Shown: positions 1-7,953 of the stretch, piece after piece
Position numbering within the stretch: the stretch's first letter is position 1
How the letters are laid out: each line of letters opens with the position of its first letter
NCBI RefSeq assembly: GCF_900115305.1
Contig: NZ_FOVW01000004.1
Coordinates: 186,001 to 250,000, forward strand
Origin: Algoriphagus ornithinivorans
GTDB taxonomy: Bacteria > Bacteroidota > Bacteroidia > Cytophagales > Cyclobacteriaceae
Length of the DNA: 64,000 nt
Direction: 5' to 3'
Position numbers and translations under genes: made by a program
Notes under the pieces: generated by a model
Told to the model about the DNA's origin: nothing
Seen by the model: the letters and a program-made list of their open reading frames with translations, nothing else
The model's database searches: none

Positions 1-158
1 TGGTCTTAGGAACTCAAGATGAATTGATTACTCTGGAAAGTATTGAAAAGCAGGAGGAACTGATCAGAAGTTTGGGGAAATCGATTGAAAAGATCACATT
101 TGAGGGAGGACATGAACTTGATACAGAAATTTTGAAAATGATGATGGAAGTCAAGTAA
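1..158 (+). CDS. C-terminal end of a probable alpha/beta hydrolase (5' truncated)
   Basis: The window opens inside a gene; the frame starting at base 3 stays open to a TAA at 156-158 and gives 51 residues. The segment begins VLGTQDELI and later reads FEGGHELDTEIL. This resembles the end of an alpha/beta hydrolase or carboxylesterase, where a loop with an acidic residue (GTQDELI) is followed by a strand and the catalytic histidine (GGH). The nucleophile region lies outside the window, so the family call rests on these two short motifs only. No substrate can be proposed. Confidence 0.45.
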   Translation, partial: VLGTQDELITLESIEKQEELIRSLGKSIEKITFEGGHELDTEILKMMMEVK

Positions 159-254
159 ATTGTTCCTAGTTTGGCGCATGATTTGTAACATTAAAAAATA
201 ATTGATCCAGAATCTGACATTCGTTATTTTTCTGAAAATATTTCAAAACCATCC

Positions 255-692
255 ATGCTTTCGCTTACAGAAAAAGAGGTAGATTTCATTGCTACCCAAT
301 TACTTAAAGGTATGGTCTGTTTTTACCAGATCGACAAAAAGAAAATCCACTTTATGCCTGACGATGAAGATTATTTCAACTATGATCTGACTCCTGACGA
401 AGAGGATATTTTAGACGAGATTGATGCCGAGCCGGATAATTTTGCGGAGTTTACCAAAATGGAAGTTCCTCAAGAGCATCAAATAATGCAGGACTTCATT
501 GATAGAAGGGTAAAAGAGAGAAATCTTGCCGAAGATTTAGTCAACGCTTTGACCAAGCCCAAATCAATGACAGCATTTAAATTTTTGATTGACGAGTCCA
601 AATACCAAGAAGATTGGGCAGAGTATAGAAAGTCCAAGTATCAGGATTGGGTCAAGGAACAAGTAGATAGTTTCAACTACGCAGAGAATTAA
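255..692 (+). CDS. UPF0158 family protein
   Basis: A 145-residue acidic, soluble protein with no signal peptide or membrane segment. The N-terminal half is rich in Asp and Glu (DDEDYFNYDLTPDEEDILDE). The C-terminal half carries the pattern I associate with UPF0158: a helix with MQDFIDRRVKERNLAEDL, a central AFKFLIDE and a final W-x-W helix (EDWAEYRKSKYQDWVKEQV). The molecular function of UPF0158 is unknown. It is a single gene that ends in a strong terminator a few bases after the stop codon, so it is probably monocistronic. Confidence 0.7.
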   Translation: MLSLTEKEVDFIATQLLKGMVCFYQIDKKKIHFMPDDEDYFNYDLTPDEEDILDEIDAEPDNFAEFTKMEVPQEHQIMQDFIDRRVKERNLAEDLVNALTKPKSMTAFKFLIDESKYQEDWAEYRKSKYQDWVKEQVDSFNYAEN

Positions 693-698
693 AAGTAG

Positions 699-728
699 CC
701 GCCAAGATATCTTGGCGGTTTTCTTTTT
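699..728 (+). terminator. Rho-independent terminator after the UPF0158 gene
   Basis: A perfect 20-bp palindrome (699-718, arms ccgccaagat/atcttggcgg) is followed directly by a T-rich tract (719-728). It starts 6 bases after the stop codon. Confidence 0.85.
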
Positions 729-770
729 GCCTGATTTTGAGTAGTTTCATAGGCTCTCAATTATTTTTCT

Positions 771-1268
771 ATGGAAACTGAAGCTAAGATTTTCATTCGG
801 AATCAACTGAACCCTGGAGATTTAGGGCAAATAGCCGCTCTGCACGGAAGAATTTATGCAGAGGAACATAATTTTGGGTTGGGTTTCGAAGCCTATGTAA
901 TGGACAGCCTTTTGGAGTTTTACCGACAATATGACGCCAACCGCGATAAAGTCTGGGTAGTGGAGTCTGAGGGAAAAATGGTTGGTTTTTTACTTTTAAT
1001 GCATAGACAAGATGAACAGGCCCAACTTCGCTACTTCATTTTGGAAAAGCCTTACAGAGGTATGGGTTTGGGAAAAAAGCTAATGGAAGAGTGGATGGAA
1101 TTCTATAATGAAAAAGGATACAAAGGAGCTTACCTTTATACTACCTCAGGCTTGGATCCTGCCATCAGTCTTTATGAGCGTTATGGGTTCAAAAAGGTAT
1201 CTCAAATGAAATCACGGAATTTTGGGGTTCATCTATTGGAGATGCTCTACAGGCTTTATCCTTCTTAG
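771..1268 (+). CDS. GNAT family N-acetyltransferase
   Basis: A 165-residue protein with the GNAT fold signature. The hydrophobic strand WVVESEGKMVGFLLL (about 63-77) leads to strand 4, and motif A follows at about residues 88-105 (YFILEKPYRGMGLGKKLMEE), where RGMGLGKK is the pyrophosphate-binding Q/RxxGxG/A loop. Motif B ends with SLYERYGFKKV, the usual C-terminal YExxGF. It should transfer an acetyl group from acetyl-CoA to an unidentified amine. The N-terminus has the FIRNQLNPGDLGQIAALHG pattern seen in the acetyltransferase half of MarR-GNAT fusions, but no MarR domain is present. The M1 peptidase gene starts 22 bases downstream, so the two may be cotranscribed. Confidence 0.85.
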   Translation: METEAKIFIRNQLNPGDLGQIAALHGRIYAEEHNFGLGFEAYVMDSLLEFYRQYDANRDKVWVVESEGKMVGFLLLMHRQDEQAQLRYFILEKPYRGMGLGKKLMEEWMEFYNEKGYKGAYLYTTSGLDPAISLYERYGFKKVSQMKSRNFGVHLLEMLYRLYPS

Positions 1269-1290
1269 GCTTATTTCTTATATTTCCTTC

Positions 1291-2871
1291 ATGAAAAGAA
1301 TATCCCTGCTACTCCTATCTTTAACCTGGTTTTGTTGTCAGTTTTCCTTCGCACAAAATTGGGATTGGGGAGGTCCAATGGACCCGCTCCAAATTAAGTT
1401 TAGCATAGTCCATTATGAGTTGAGACTTGAACTTTTTCCGGAAAATCAATCCATTGCAGGATCTAATACCATCACTTTTGATAGTTCTGAGAAATTAGAT
1501 ACCCTCCGTTTTCAGTTGATTGATGAATACGAAGTATCCAAAGTGACAATGAATGGAGAGGAGGTAAAGTTTTCTCATCAAAATGATGTATTGGATATTA
1601 TACCCATAGACTGCACCTGTGATCAAGTCACAGTACATTATTCAGGAAAAACTCCCATAGCTATCAACCCGCCTTGGACTGGAGGTTTTACCTGGGAAAA
1701 GGACAGACTAGGAAACCATTGGATGGGATTATCTTCTCAAGGAGAAGGAGCAAAAATATTTATGCCGGCATTAGACCACCCCAGTTCTGAGCCCAGTCAG
1801 GGAGTTGATCTTTATTTCACTGCGCCAAATCCCTATTTCGTAGCCTCTAATGGTCGTTTATTGGATACCCAAAAAGGACAGGAGAAAACCACCTTTCACT
1901 GGGCTACTGAATATCCTATCAATAATTACAATATCAATTTTACTCTGGGAGTTTTTGAAGAAGAAAATTCTATTTTCACCAGTGTATCAGGGAGACATGT
2001 TCCTCTGGTAGTGTATGTTTTGCAGGAAAATAGAAGAAAAGCATCGGCATTACTTCAGGTGTTGGAGGAAAGTGTCAAAACTCATGAAAAGTATTTTGGA
2101 CCATTCCCATTTCCAGATGATAAAATTGCGGTAGTAGAAACCCCTTATTTGGGGATGGAGCATCAGACTATCAATGCCTATGGGAATAATTTCCAGTTTG
2201 TACCTATGGGAAAGGTTCAATATGACTGGCTTTTACATCATGAATTAGGTCATGAGTGGTTTGGAAATAAAGTCTCAGTAGGCGATTGGGCAGACATGTG
2301 GATTCATGAAGGCATTACCGCATATGGAGATTGGCTATTTTATCTGGAGCATGGAGGAGAAGAAGCGTATTTGAAAAAAGTGAAATCAGAACTTCGAAAT
2401 ATTCCGCATGCCAAGCCGGTACAAAGTCCTCCAAACAGTACAGAAGAAGAGGCTTATCATCCTGAAATTTATACGAAGGGAGCTTATATCATGCACTCAC
2501 TTAGAGGTTTTCTAGGGGATGAATTATTCTTCCCAATGCTAAAGGCTTTTGCCAGTGATGATCGATTTACTTATCAAAATCGAGTTAATTCGGATGATTT
2601 TGTAAACTTCGTTTTAGATTATTCTGGAAAAGATCTGCTTGGGTTTTTCGATTTATATTTATTGACCACCTCCCTTCCTGAAGTAGAGGTGAAAAATAAG
2701 GGCAAAAAGGGCTGGCAAGTGAGTCTGAAAGGAATTGACTTTGAAATGCCTGTGGAAATTGGAACATCAGAAGGAGTCCAAAAGGTGAATCTAGGCTTGA
2801 AGCCTATGCTAATTAAAAGTCAAACTGTACCTGAAATAGACCCAAATTATTGGTATATGCTTAAGCGTTAA
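1291..2871 (+). CDS. Secreted M1-family zinc metallopeptidase
   Basis: A 526-residue protein. I chose the ATG at 1291 because it gives a clean Sec signal peptide (MKRISLLLLSLTWFCCQFSFAQ); the earlier ATG at 1222 lies within the preceding gene. It has the M1 zinc site H317-ELG-H321 with the third ligand E340, exactly the HExxH-X18-E spacing. The substrate loop G-M-E-H-Q occurs where aminopeptidases have GxMEN. M1 enzymes remove N-terminal residues from peptides. The protein is shorter than full aminopeptidase N and seems to stop after the catalytic domain plus a short C-terminal part. A periplasmic or extracellular role in peptide use is likely. Confidence 0.88.
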   Translation: MKRISLLLLSLTWFCCQFSFAQNWDWGGPMDPLQIKFSIVHYELRLELFPENQSIAGSNTITFDSSEKLDTLRFQLIDEYEVSKVTMNGEEVKFSHQNDVLDIIPIDCTCDQVTVHYSGKTPIAINPPWTGGFTWEKDRLGNHWMGLSSQGEGAKIFMPALDHPSSEPSQGVDLYFTAPNPYFVASNGRLLDTQKGQEKTTFHWATEYPINNYNINFTLGVFEEENSIFTSVSGRHVPLVVYVLQENRRKASALLQVLEESVKTHEKYFGPFPFPDDKIAVVETPYLGMEHQTINAYGNNFQFVPMGKVQYDWLLHHELGHEWFGNKVSVGDWADMWIHEGITAYGDWLFYLEHGGEEAYLKKVKSELRNIPHAKPVQSPPNSTEEEAYHPEIYTKGAYIMHSLRGFLGDELFFPMLKAFASDDRFTYQNRVNSDDFVNFVLDYSGKDLLGFFDLYLLTTSLPEVEVKNKGKKGWQVSLKGIDFEMPVEIGTSEGVQKVNLGLKPMLIKSQTVPEIDPNYWYMLKR

Positions 2872-2874
2872 AAA

Positions 2875-3174
2875 ATGGAAATCAAAAAGCAAAAGGCTCA
2901 AGGTTATTATGTCATGATCGGTATTTTGATGGGCTTTCCTATGGGGATTGCCTTAAGTTTGGCTTTGGGGAATTTTGCTTTTGTGGGTACCGGTATAGCC
3001 ATCGGCTTACCTATTGGAATAGCACTGGAAGAAAAAGCTAAGAAGGAAGGTAAAGTCAGAGAATTAAATGAAAATGATCTGATTTTGAGGAAAAAACTTT
3101 TTCGAGTGACTCTGATTTTACTGACACTTACTGTTTTAGGATTAGTCACATTTTTGCTTTTTCGACTGAGCTAA
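2875..3174 (+). CDS. Small membrane protein of unknown function
   Basis: 99 residues with no family recognised. Two hydrophobic segments (about 10-50) are rich in Gly and Ala, with GILMGFPMGIALSLALG and GTGIAIGLPIGIALEE, a pattern allowing tight helix packing. A charged linker of about 25 residues (KAKKEGKVRELNENDLILRK) is followed by a third transmembrane helix at the C-terminus. It starts three bases after the M1 peptidase stop codon and is almost certainly cotranscribed with it, which is the only clue to its role. Confidence 0.7.
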   Translation: MEIKKQKAQGYYVMIGILMGFPMGIALSLALGNFAFVGTGIAIGLPIGIALEEKAKKEGKVRELNENDLILRKKLFRVTLILLTLTVLGLVTFLLFRLS

Positions 3175-3259
3175 AATTCTAGTAAGGTCTTTTTTCAGAT
3201 AATTTGGCAGTTTTGGGGACTTAATTGTAACTTATCCATGCCCCTTTAGAATATTTTTC

Positions 3260-3267
3260 TAATTTTG
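3260..3267 (+). promoter_or_regulatory. Candidate -7 element for carB
   Basis: TAATTTTG matches the Bacteroidota -7 consensus TAnnTTTG and lies 48 bases before the carB ATG. No TTG sits at the usual 17-23 base distance upstream, so only half of the promoter is visible. Confidence 0.4.
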
Positions 3268-3314
3268 CCCCAATTTGGACTTAAGTAAAAATTTCTCTTC
3301 AACCTCCTTCTCTA

Positions 3315-6134
3315 ATGCCTAAAGACAGTAGTATCAAGCACGTACTCATCATCGGTTCAGGTCCCATCGTCATCGGTCAAGCATGCGAATTCGACTATTC
3401 AGGCTCGCAGGCATCCAGATCCCTTCGTGAAGAAGGCATCATTGTCACCTTGATCAATTCCAATCCAGCGACGATTATGACAGATCCGGTGACAGCAGAC
3501 AACGTGTATTTGCTCCCACTGGAAAAGAAATCCATCAAAAAAATTCTAACAGATCACCCGGACATAGACACGGTATTACCGACTATGGGTGGTCAAACAG
3601 CTTTAAACTTGGCCATTGACTGTGAAAAAGCAGGGATATGGAAAAATTTCGGAGTAAGAATGATCGGTGTGGATATCGATGCTATCGATACAGCCGAAAA
3701 CCGGGAAAAATTTAAGGCTTTGATGGAAAAAATCGGGGTAGGAGTTTGTAAAGGAGCTACTGCCACCTCATTCCTTCAAGGAAAGGAAATTGCACAGGAA
3801 ATTGGATTTCCTTTGATCATCCGTGCTTCCTATACGCTAGGTGGTGCTGGAGGTGCTTTTGTTGAAAAAGAAGAAGATTTTGAAAAATTACTCAGTGCAG
3901 GTCTGCAAGCCTCACCTGTGCATGAGGTTTTGATAGAGCAAAGTATTTTGGGATGGAAAGAGTATGAGCTAGAGGTCATGCGGGATAACATCGGAAATAT
4001 GATTGTTATCTGTTCCATCGAAAATTTTGACCCCATGGGGGTTCATACAGGAGACTCGATTACAGTTGCACCAATTCAAACCCTTCCGGATACCGTGTAT
4101 CAGCGCATGCGAAATTATGCGATTACCATGATGAACAGTATCGGAAATTTTGCTGGGGGATGTAACGTACAGTTTGCTGTCAGCCCGGATAATCAAGAAA
4201 TCATCGGGATTGAGATCAATCCACGAGTATCTAGATCTTCTGCTCTAGCTTCCAAAGCTACCGGGTATCCAATTGCTAAAGTAGCAGCCAAATTGGCTAT
4301 AGGTTATAATTTGGATGAGTTGCCAAACTCTATCACGGGAACTACTTCAGCTTATTTTGAGCCATCCATTGACTATGTCATTGTGAAAATTCCTCGTTGG
4401 AATTTTGACAAATTCAAAGGATCTGACCGTCGATTGGGACTTTCCATGAAGGCAGTGGGTGAGGTAATGGGAATTGGAAGAAACTTCCAAGAGGCATTAC
4501 AAAAAGCATGTCAATCCCTAGAGATCAAGAGAAACGGTTTGGGAGCTGATGGAAAAGAGTTGAGAGACCAAGCACAGATTCTATACTCCTTGGCTAATCC
4601 AAGCTGGAATAGATTGTTCCATGTGTATGATGCCTTCAAATTGGGCATTTCATTCAGAACCATTCAGGATTTGACCAAAATAGACAAGTGGTTCTTGAAG
4701 CAAATAGAAGAATTGATTCACCTGGAAGGTGAGATTGAAAAATATGAGATTGATACCATTCCATTAGAACTAATGGATTTGGCGAAGAAGAAAGGCTATG
4801 CTGACCGACAAATAGCTCATTTATTGGGTTGCTTGGAAAGTGAAGTTTTCACCAAACGCTACGAAGAAATGGGTATCAAGCGTGTCTACAAATTAGTAGA
4901 TACTTGTGCGGCAGAGTTTGAAGCACAGACGCCATATTATTACTCTTCTTTTGGAGAGGAAAATGAATCAGTTAGATCTGATAAGAAAAAGGTGGTGGTA
5001 CTTGGTTCAGGACCAAACCGAGTAGGCCAGGGGATTGAGTTCGACTATTCTTGCGTTCATGGAGTTTTGGCAGCCAAAGAGTTGGGCTATGAGACAATCA
5101 TGATCAACTGTAATCCGGAAACAGTATCGACAGATCCGGATGTAGCAGATAAGCTTTACTTCGAACCAGTTTTCTGGGAGCATATCTATGAGATTATCCT
5201 TCATGAAAAGCCTGAAGGAGTAATAGTTCAGTTAGGTGGACAGACTGCTTTGAAATTGGCCGAAAAGCTGGATAAATACGGAATCAAGATTATCGGTACC
5301 AGCTTTGAAGCTTTGGATTTGGCGGAAGATAGAGGTCTTTTCTCTACGCTTTTGAAAGAAAACAATGTGCCTTATCCTGAATTTGGAACGATCCATAACA
5401 CGGATGAAGCGCTTGAGCTTTGCAAAACCATTGGATTCCCATTGCTAGTGAGACCTAGTTATGTATTAGGTGGTCAGGGAATGAAAATCGTGATCAATGA
5501 AAAAGAGTTGGAAGAGCATGTGGTAAATGTGCTAAAAGATATTCCAAACAATGAGATTTTGTTGGATCACTTCTTGGAAGGTGCGATTGAAGCTGAGGCA
5601 GATGCGATTTGTGATGGAGAGAATGTGTATATCATCGGGATCATGCAGCATATCGAACCTGCAGGTATCCATTCAGGAGATTCCTATGCGGTATTGCCTC
5701 CATACAACTTGGGAGATTTGGTAATCCGTCAGATTGAAACGTACACCGAAAAGATTGCCTTGGCTCTCAAAACGGTGGGCTTGATCAATATTCAGTTTGC
5801 GATCAAAAATGATAAGGTTTATGTGATCGAAGCCAACCCAAGAGCTTCCAGAACCGTACCATTTATCTGTAAAGCCTATCAGGAGCCTTATGTGAATTAT
5901 GCGACTAAGGTGATGCTTGGAGAGAAAAAAGTGACTGATTTTGAATTCAAACCTACCAAAAAGGGTTATGCAATCAAGGAACCAGTTTTCTCTTTCCACA
6001 AATTCCCGAATGTAAATAAGGAATTGGGTCCAGAAATGAAGTCTACAGGTGAAGCGATTTACTTTATTGACGATTTAATGGATGATTATTTCTTGAAAAT
6101 CTATTCGGAGAGAAACTTGTACCTCAGTAGGTAA
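3315..6134 (+). CDS. carB: Carbamoyl-phosphate synthase large subunit, lacking the C-terminal allosteric domain
   Basis: A 939-residue protein that makes carbamoyl phosphate from bicarbonate, ATP and ammonia for pyrimidine and arginine synthesis. The two homologous halves are clear. The first opens with HVLIIGSGPIVIGQACEFDY, and the second (from about residue 556) with VVVLGSGPNRVGQGIEFDYS. Each is followed by an ATP-grasp domain, with RASYTLGGAGGAF in the first and RPSYVLGGQGMKI in the second. Enterobacterial CarB is about 1,070 residues; this one stops at the end of the second ATP-grasp half, so the MGS-like domain that binds UMP and ornithine is missing. The sequence after the stop does not continue that domain in an obvious way. 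carA and other arg or pyr genes are not adjacent. Confidence 0.97.
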   Translation: MPKDSSIKHVLIIGSGPIVIGQACEFDYSGSQASRSLREEGIIVTLINSNPATIMTDPVTADNVYLLPLEKKSIKKILTDHPDIDTVLPTMGGQTALNLAIDCEKAGIWKNFGVRMIGVDIDAIDTAENREKFKALMEKIGVGVCKGATATSFLQGKEIAQEIGFPLIIRASYTLGGAGGAFVEKEEDFEKLLSAGLQASPVHEVLIEQSILGWKEYELEVMRDNIGNMIVICSIENFDPMGVHTGDSITVAPIQTLPDTVYQRMRNYAITMMNSIGNFAGGCNVQFAVSPDNQEIIGIEINPRVSRSSALASKATGYPIAKVAAKLAIGYNLDELPNSITGTTSAYFEPSIDYVIVKIPRWNFDKFKGSDRRLGLSMKAVGEVMGIGRNFQEALQKACQSLEIKRNGLGADGKELRDQAQILYSLANPSWNRLFHVYDAFKLGISFRTIQDLTKIDKWFLKQIEELIHLEGEIEKYEIDTIPLELMDLAKKKGYADRQIAHLLGCLESEVFTKRYEEMGIKRVYKLVDTCAAEFEAQTPYYYSSFGEENESVRSDKKKVVVLGSGPNRVGQGIEFDYSCVHGVLAAKELGYETIMINCNPETVSTDPDVADKLYFEPVFWEHIYEIILHEKPEGVIVQLGGQTALKLAEKLDKYGIKIIGTSFEALDLAEDRGLFSTLLKENNVPYPEFGTIHNTDEALELCKTIGFPLLVRPSYVLGGQGMKIVINEKELEEHVVNVLKDIPNNEILLDHFLEGAIEAEADAICDGENVYIIGIMQHIEPAGIHSGDSYAVLPPYNLGDLVIRQIETYTEKIALALKTVGLINIQFAIKNDKVYVIEANPRASRTVPFICKAYQEPYVNYATKVMLGEKKVTDFEFKPTKKGYAIKEPVFSFHKFPNVNKELGPEMKSTGEAIYFIDDLMDDYFLKIYSERNLYLSR

Positions 6135-6192
6135 GAAGTTTGAAGGCTTAAGTGAGAAAGCTGATAATTTCATGTGAGATATTACTCCTTGA

Positions 6193-6483
6193 TTGAAATT
6201 TAAAAGGGACAAAAAGAAGAGAGTTTTGGTAAAATTTCTGATTATAGTTTTAGGTGTTGGTTGGTTGTTGGGTCAATTGATTCGCTATTTTTTGCGCAGT
6301 AAATTGGCCAAGTTTGCTGCTCATGTTCAAGAGATGGAGCGGGAGCAAAGAAGAGCCCAACAGTCTCAATCTAGGCCTAAAGAAGATATTTCGGTTGATT
6401 ACATTCCCAAATCTCACGAGGCCAAACGGAAAAAAGATATAGAAGGCGGTGAATACGTCGATTATGAAGAAGTGAAGGAGTAA
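6193..6483 (+). CDS. DUF4834-like small membrane protein
   Basis: 96 residues from a TTG start directly after an in-frame stop; there is no usable ATG, and a second TTG at 6226 is also possible. A single transmembrane helix near the N-terminus (VLVKFLIIVLGVGWLLGQLI) is followed by a basic segment and a hydrophilic tail ending GGEYVDYEEVKE. This tail is typical of the Bacteroidota family DUF4834, whose function is unknown. The stop codon lies inside the terminator hairpin that follows. Confidence 0.65.
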   Translation: MKFKRDKKKRVLVKFLIIVLGVGWLLGQLIRYFLRSKLAKFAAHVQEMEREQRRAQQSQSRPKEDISVDYIPKSHEAKRKKDIEGGEYVDYEEVKE

Positions 6484-6498
6484 TCCTTCACTTTTTTT
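6472..6498 (+). terminator. Terminator overlapping the end of the DUF4834 gene
   Basis: The arms gtgaagga (6472-6479) and tccttcac (6484-6491) are followed by seven T residues. The 5' arm is part of the coding sequence and the loop holds the stop codon. Confidence 0.85.
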
Positions 6499-6614
6499 GT
6501 ATGAAGGGGTTTGACTTATTAAGGCAATTATTTATGCATGATATCTTTTATCAGACCATTAGAATAATATTGGATTTGAATTTGGTTTTTTCTTCGTTCG
6601 CTATGATTTAGGAT

Positions 6615-7300
6615 AAATCCCTATAGGGATTAAAGCTCGGTAGAAATAAGATATTCGAAAGCCTCTCTTAACCCTTTAGAGATGAAAGAGGATATAAATG
6701 TTCCATACCTACGGTATGGAAGAGTTTTCGTGGAGAATTCAGGGCTACCTAGCTTAATAGCCTACGGCAAGGATTGTAATCTTGAAATCCTGTAATCGGA
6801 AGCGAGAAATTATTTGAAATTCATCTCTAATTCGGAGATAAATCCCGTTAGGGATTAAAGCTTGGTAGAATTCAGATATTCGAAGGCCTCCCTTCACCCT
6901 GTAGGGGTGAAAGAGGATGTAAATGTTCCATACCCACGGCATGGAGAGGTTTTCTTCGAGAATTCAGGGCTACCTAGCTTGATTGCCTACGGCAATAATT
7001 GTAATCTAGAAATCCTATAATCGGAAGCAAGAAATTATTTGAAATTCATCTCTAATTCGGAGATAAATCCCGTTAGGGATTAAAGCTCGGTAGCGATAAG
7101 GTATTCGGAGGCCTCCCTTTACCCTGTAGGGGTAAAAGAAGATATAAATGTACCATACCTACGGCATGGAGGGGTTTTGTAGAGAATTCAGAGCTACCTA
7201 GCTTTATTGCCTACGGCAATGATTTAAGTCGGTTATTAATCAACCGATCTCGGCTTTACAATTCAACGTAAATATTTATTGAGCTTACGAATCCTACAGG
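6615..7300 (+). repeat. Left tandem array of 225-bp hairpin modules (three copies)
   Basis: Three head-to-tail modules. The hairpin ttccatacctacggcatgga (or variant) begins at 6701, 6926 and 7151, an exact 225-bp period. Each module reads, in order: outer hairpin aatcccgttagggatt; arm agctcggtag; hairpin ttcaccctgtaggggtgaa; a 14-bp linker agaggatgtaaatg; hairpin ccatacctacggcatgg; arm ctacctagct, complementary to the first arm; outer hairpin attgcctacggcaat. The clearest copy spans 6841-6996. The first copy is worn in its ttcaccc hairpin. The roughly 70-bp spacers after modules one and two are nearly identical; the third spacer differs. No protein is encoded. Confidence 0.85.
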
Positions 7301-7302
7301 TC

Positions 7303-7953
7303 AATCCCGTTAGGGATTCCAGCTCGGTAGCTATAAAAAATGCAAAGACTTCCGTTCACCCTGTAGGGGTGAAACCTATATTGGCTCGGAAAATATATAG
7401 GCAGGGTTATAGTCAATTTCTAGGCTTTCTAAAATTTTGACGTACTCATCAAGGAAATTAACCTTCTCATGATGTTTTTTTTGGATATAGATGATTACTT
7501 GAGGGATGTGTGACTTAGTGTATGAAAACCCACTATATCCTTCTTGCCAAGCAAATTTATAAGTAGTCAAACCTTCTTCATTAATCCAATTGGTAGAAGA
7601 TTTTTTTATTTCTCTTACGAGATCACTTAAAGCCTGATTTGGTCTAAATCCTACCAAAATATGAATATGATCAGGCATTCCATTAATCGCTAATACCTTG
7701 TGTTTATGGTTTTGAATTATAGCTGTGATATATTCAAACAAACGATTTTCCCATCTATCTGAAATCATTGCCTGTCTGAATTTTGTAGCAAAAACTAATT
7801 GAATATGGATTTGTGTGAAAGTGTTTGCCATGACTTAAAAAAAATGATTTCTAATTTTTACGTTTGATTTAAATTTGGGTTGTTCCATACCTAAGGCATG
7901 GAGAGGTTTTCTTCGAGAATTCAATTCTACCTAGCTTAATTGCCTACGGCAAT
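7303..7953 (-). mobile_element. Hairpin module carrying the Y1 transposase (candidate IS200-like unit)
   Basis: One array module in which the 14-bp linker is replaced by 509 bp containing a transposase gene. From left to right: outer hairpin 7303-7318, arm agctcggtag 7321-7330, hairpin ttcaccc-tgtag-gggtgaa 7355-7373, transposase gene (minus strand) 7376-7831, hairpin ccatacc-taa-ggcatgg 7885-7901, arm ctacctagct 7927-7936, outer hairpin 7939-7953. One hairpin ends 2 bases from the transposase stop codon and the other is 54 bases upstream of its start. This matches the subterminal-hairpin layout of IS200/IS605 elements. The true element ends cannot be set from sequence alone. Confidence 0.7.
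7376..7831 (-). CDS. Y1 (HUH) single-stranded-DNA transposase, IS200/IS605-like
   Basis: 151 residues, the normal length for an IS200-type TnpA. The HUH motif is visible as MPDHIHILVGF (about residues 53-63), giving the two metal-binding histidines. The catalytic tyrosine is expected in the helix IIYIQKKHHEKV (about 113-124), where Y and Q fit the YxxxQ-type signature. These enzymes cut and rejoin single-stranded DNA at sites recognised through nearby hairpins. The gene appears intact, begins with a normal ATG, and lies wholly inside one hairpin module of the array. No tnpB or IscB-like partner gene is next to it. Confidence 0.88.
   Translation of the reverse strand: MANTFTQIHIQLVFATKFRQAMISDRWENRLFEYITAIIQNHKHKVLAINGMPDHIHILVGFRPNQALSDLVREIKKSSTNWINEEGLTTYKFAWQEGYSGFSYTKSHIPQVIIYIQKKHHEKVNFLDEYVKILESLEIDYNPAYIFSEPI

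Noticed and set aside
1222..1290. Longer form of the M1 peptidase
   Set aside because: It overlaps the acetyltransferase gene and would bury the signal peptide behind 23 unrelated residues.
6135..6192. A frameshifted MGS domain after carB
   Set aside because: The bases after the stop codon do not give MGS-like sequence in any frame, and the micro-repeat gaagtttgaaggcttaag begins here, followed by another gene.
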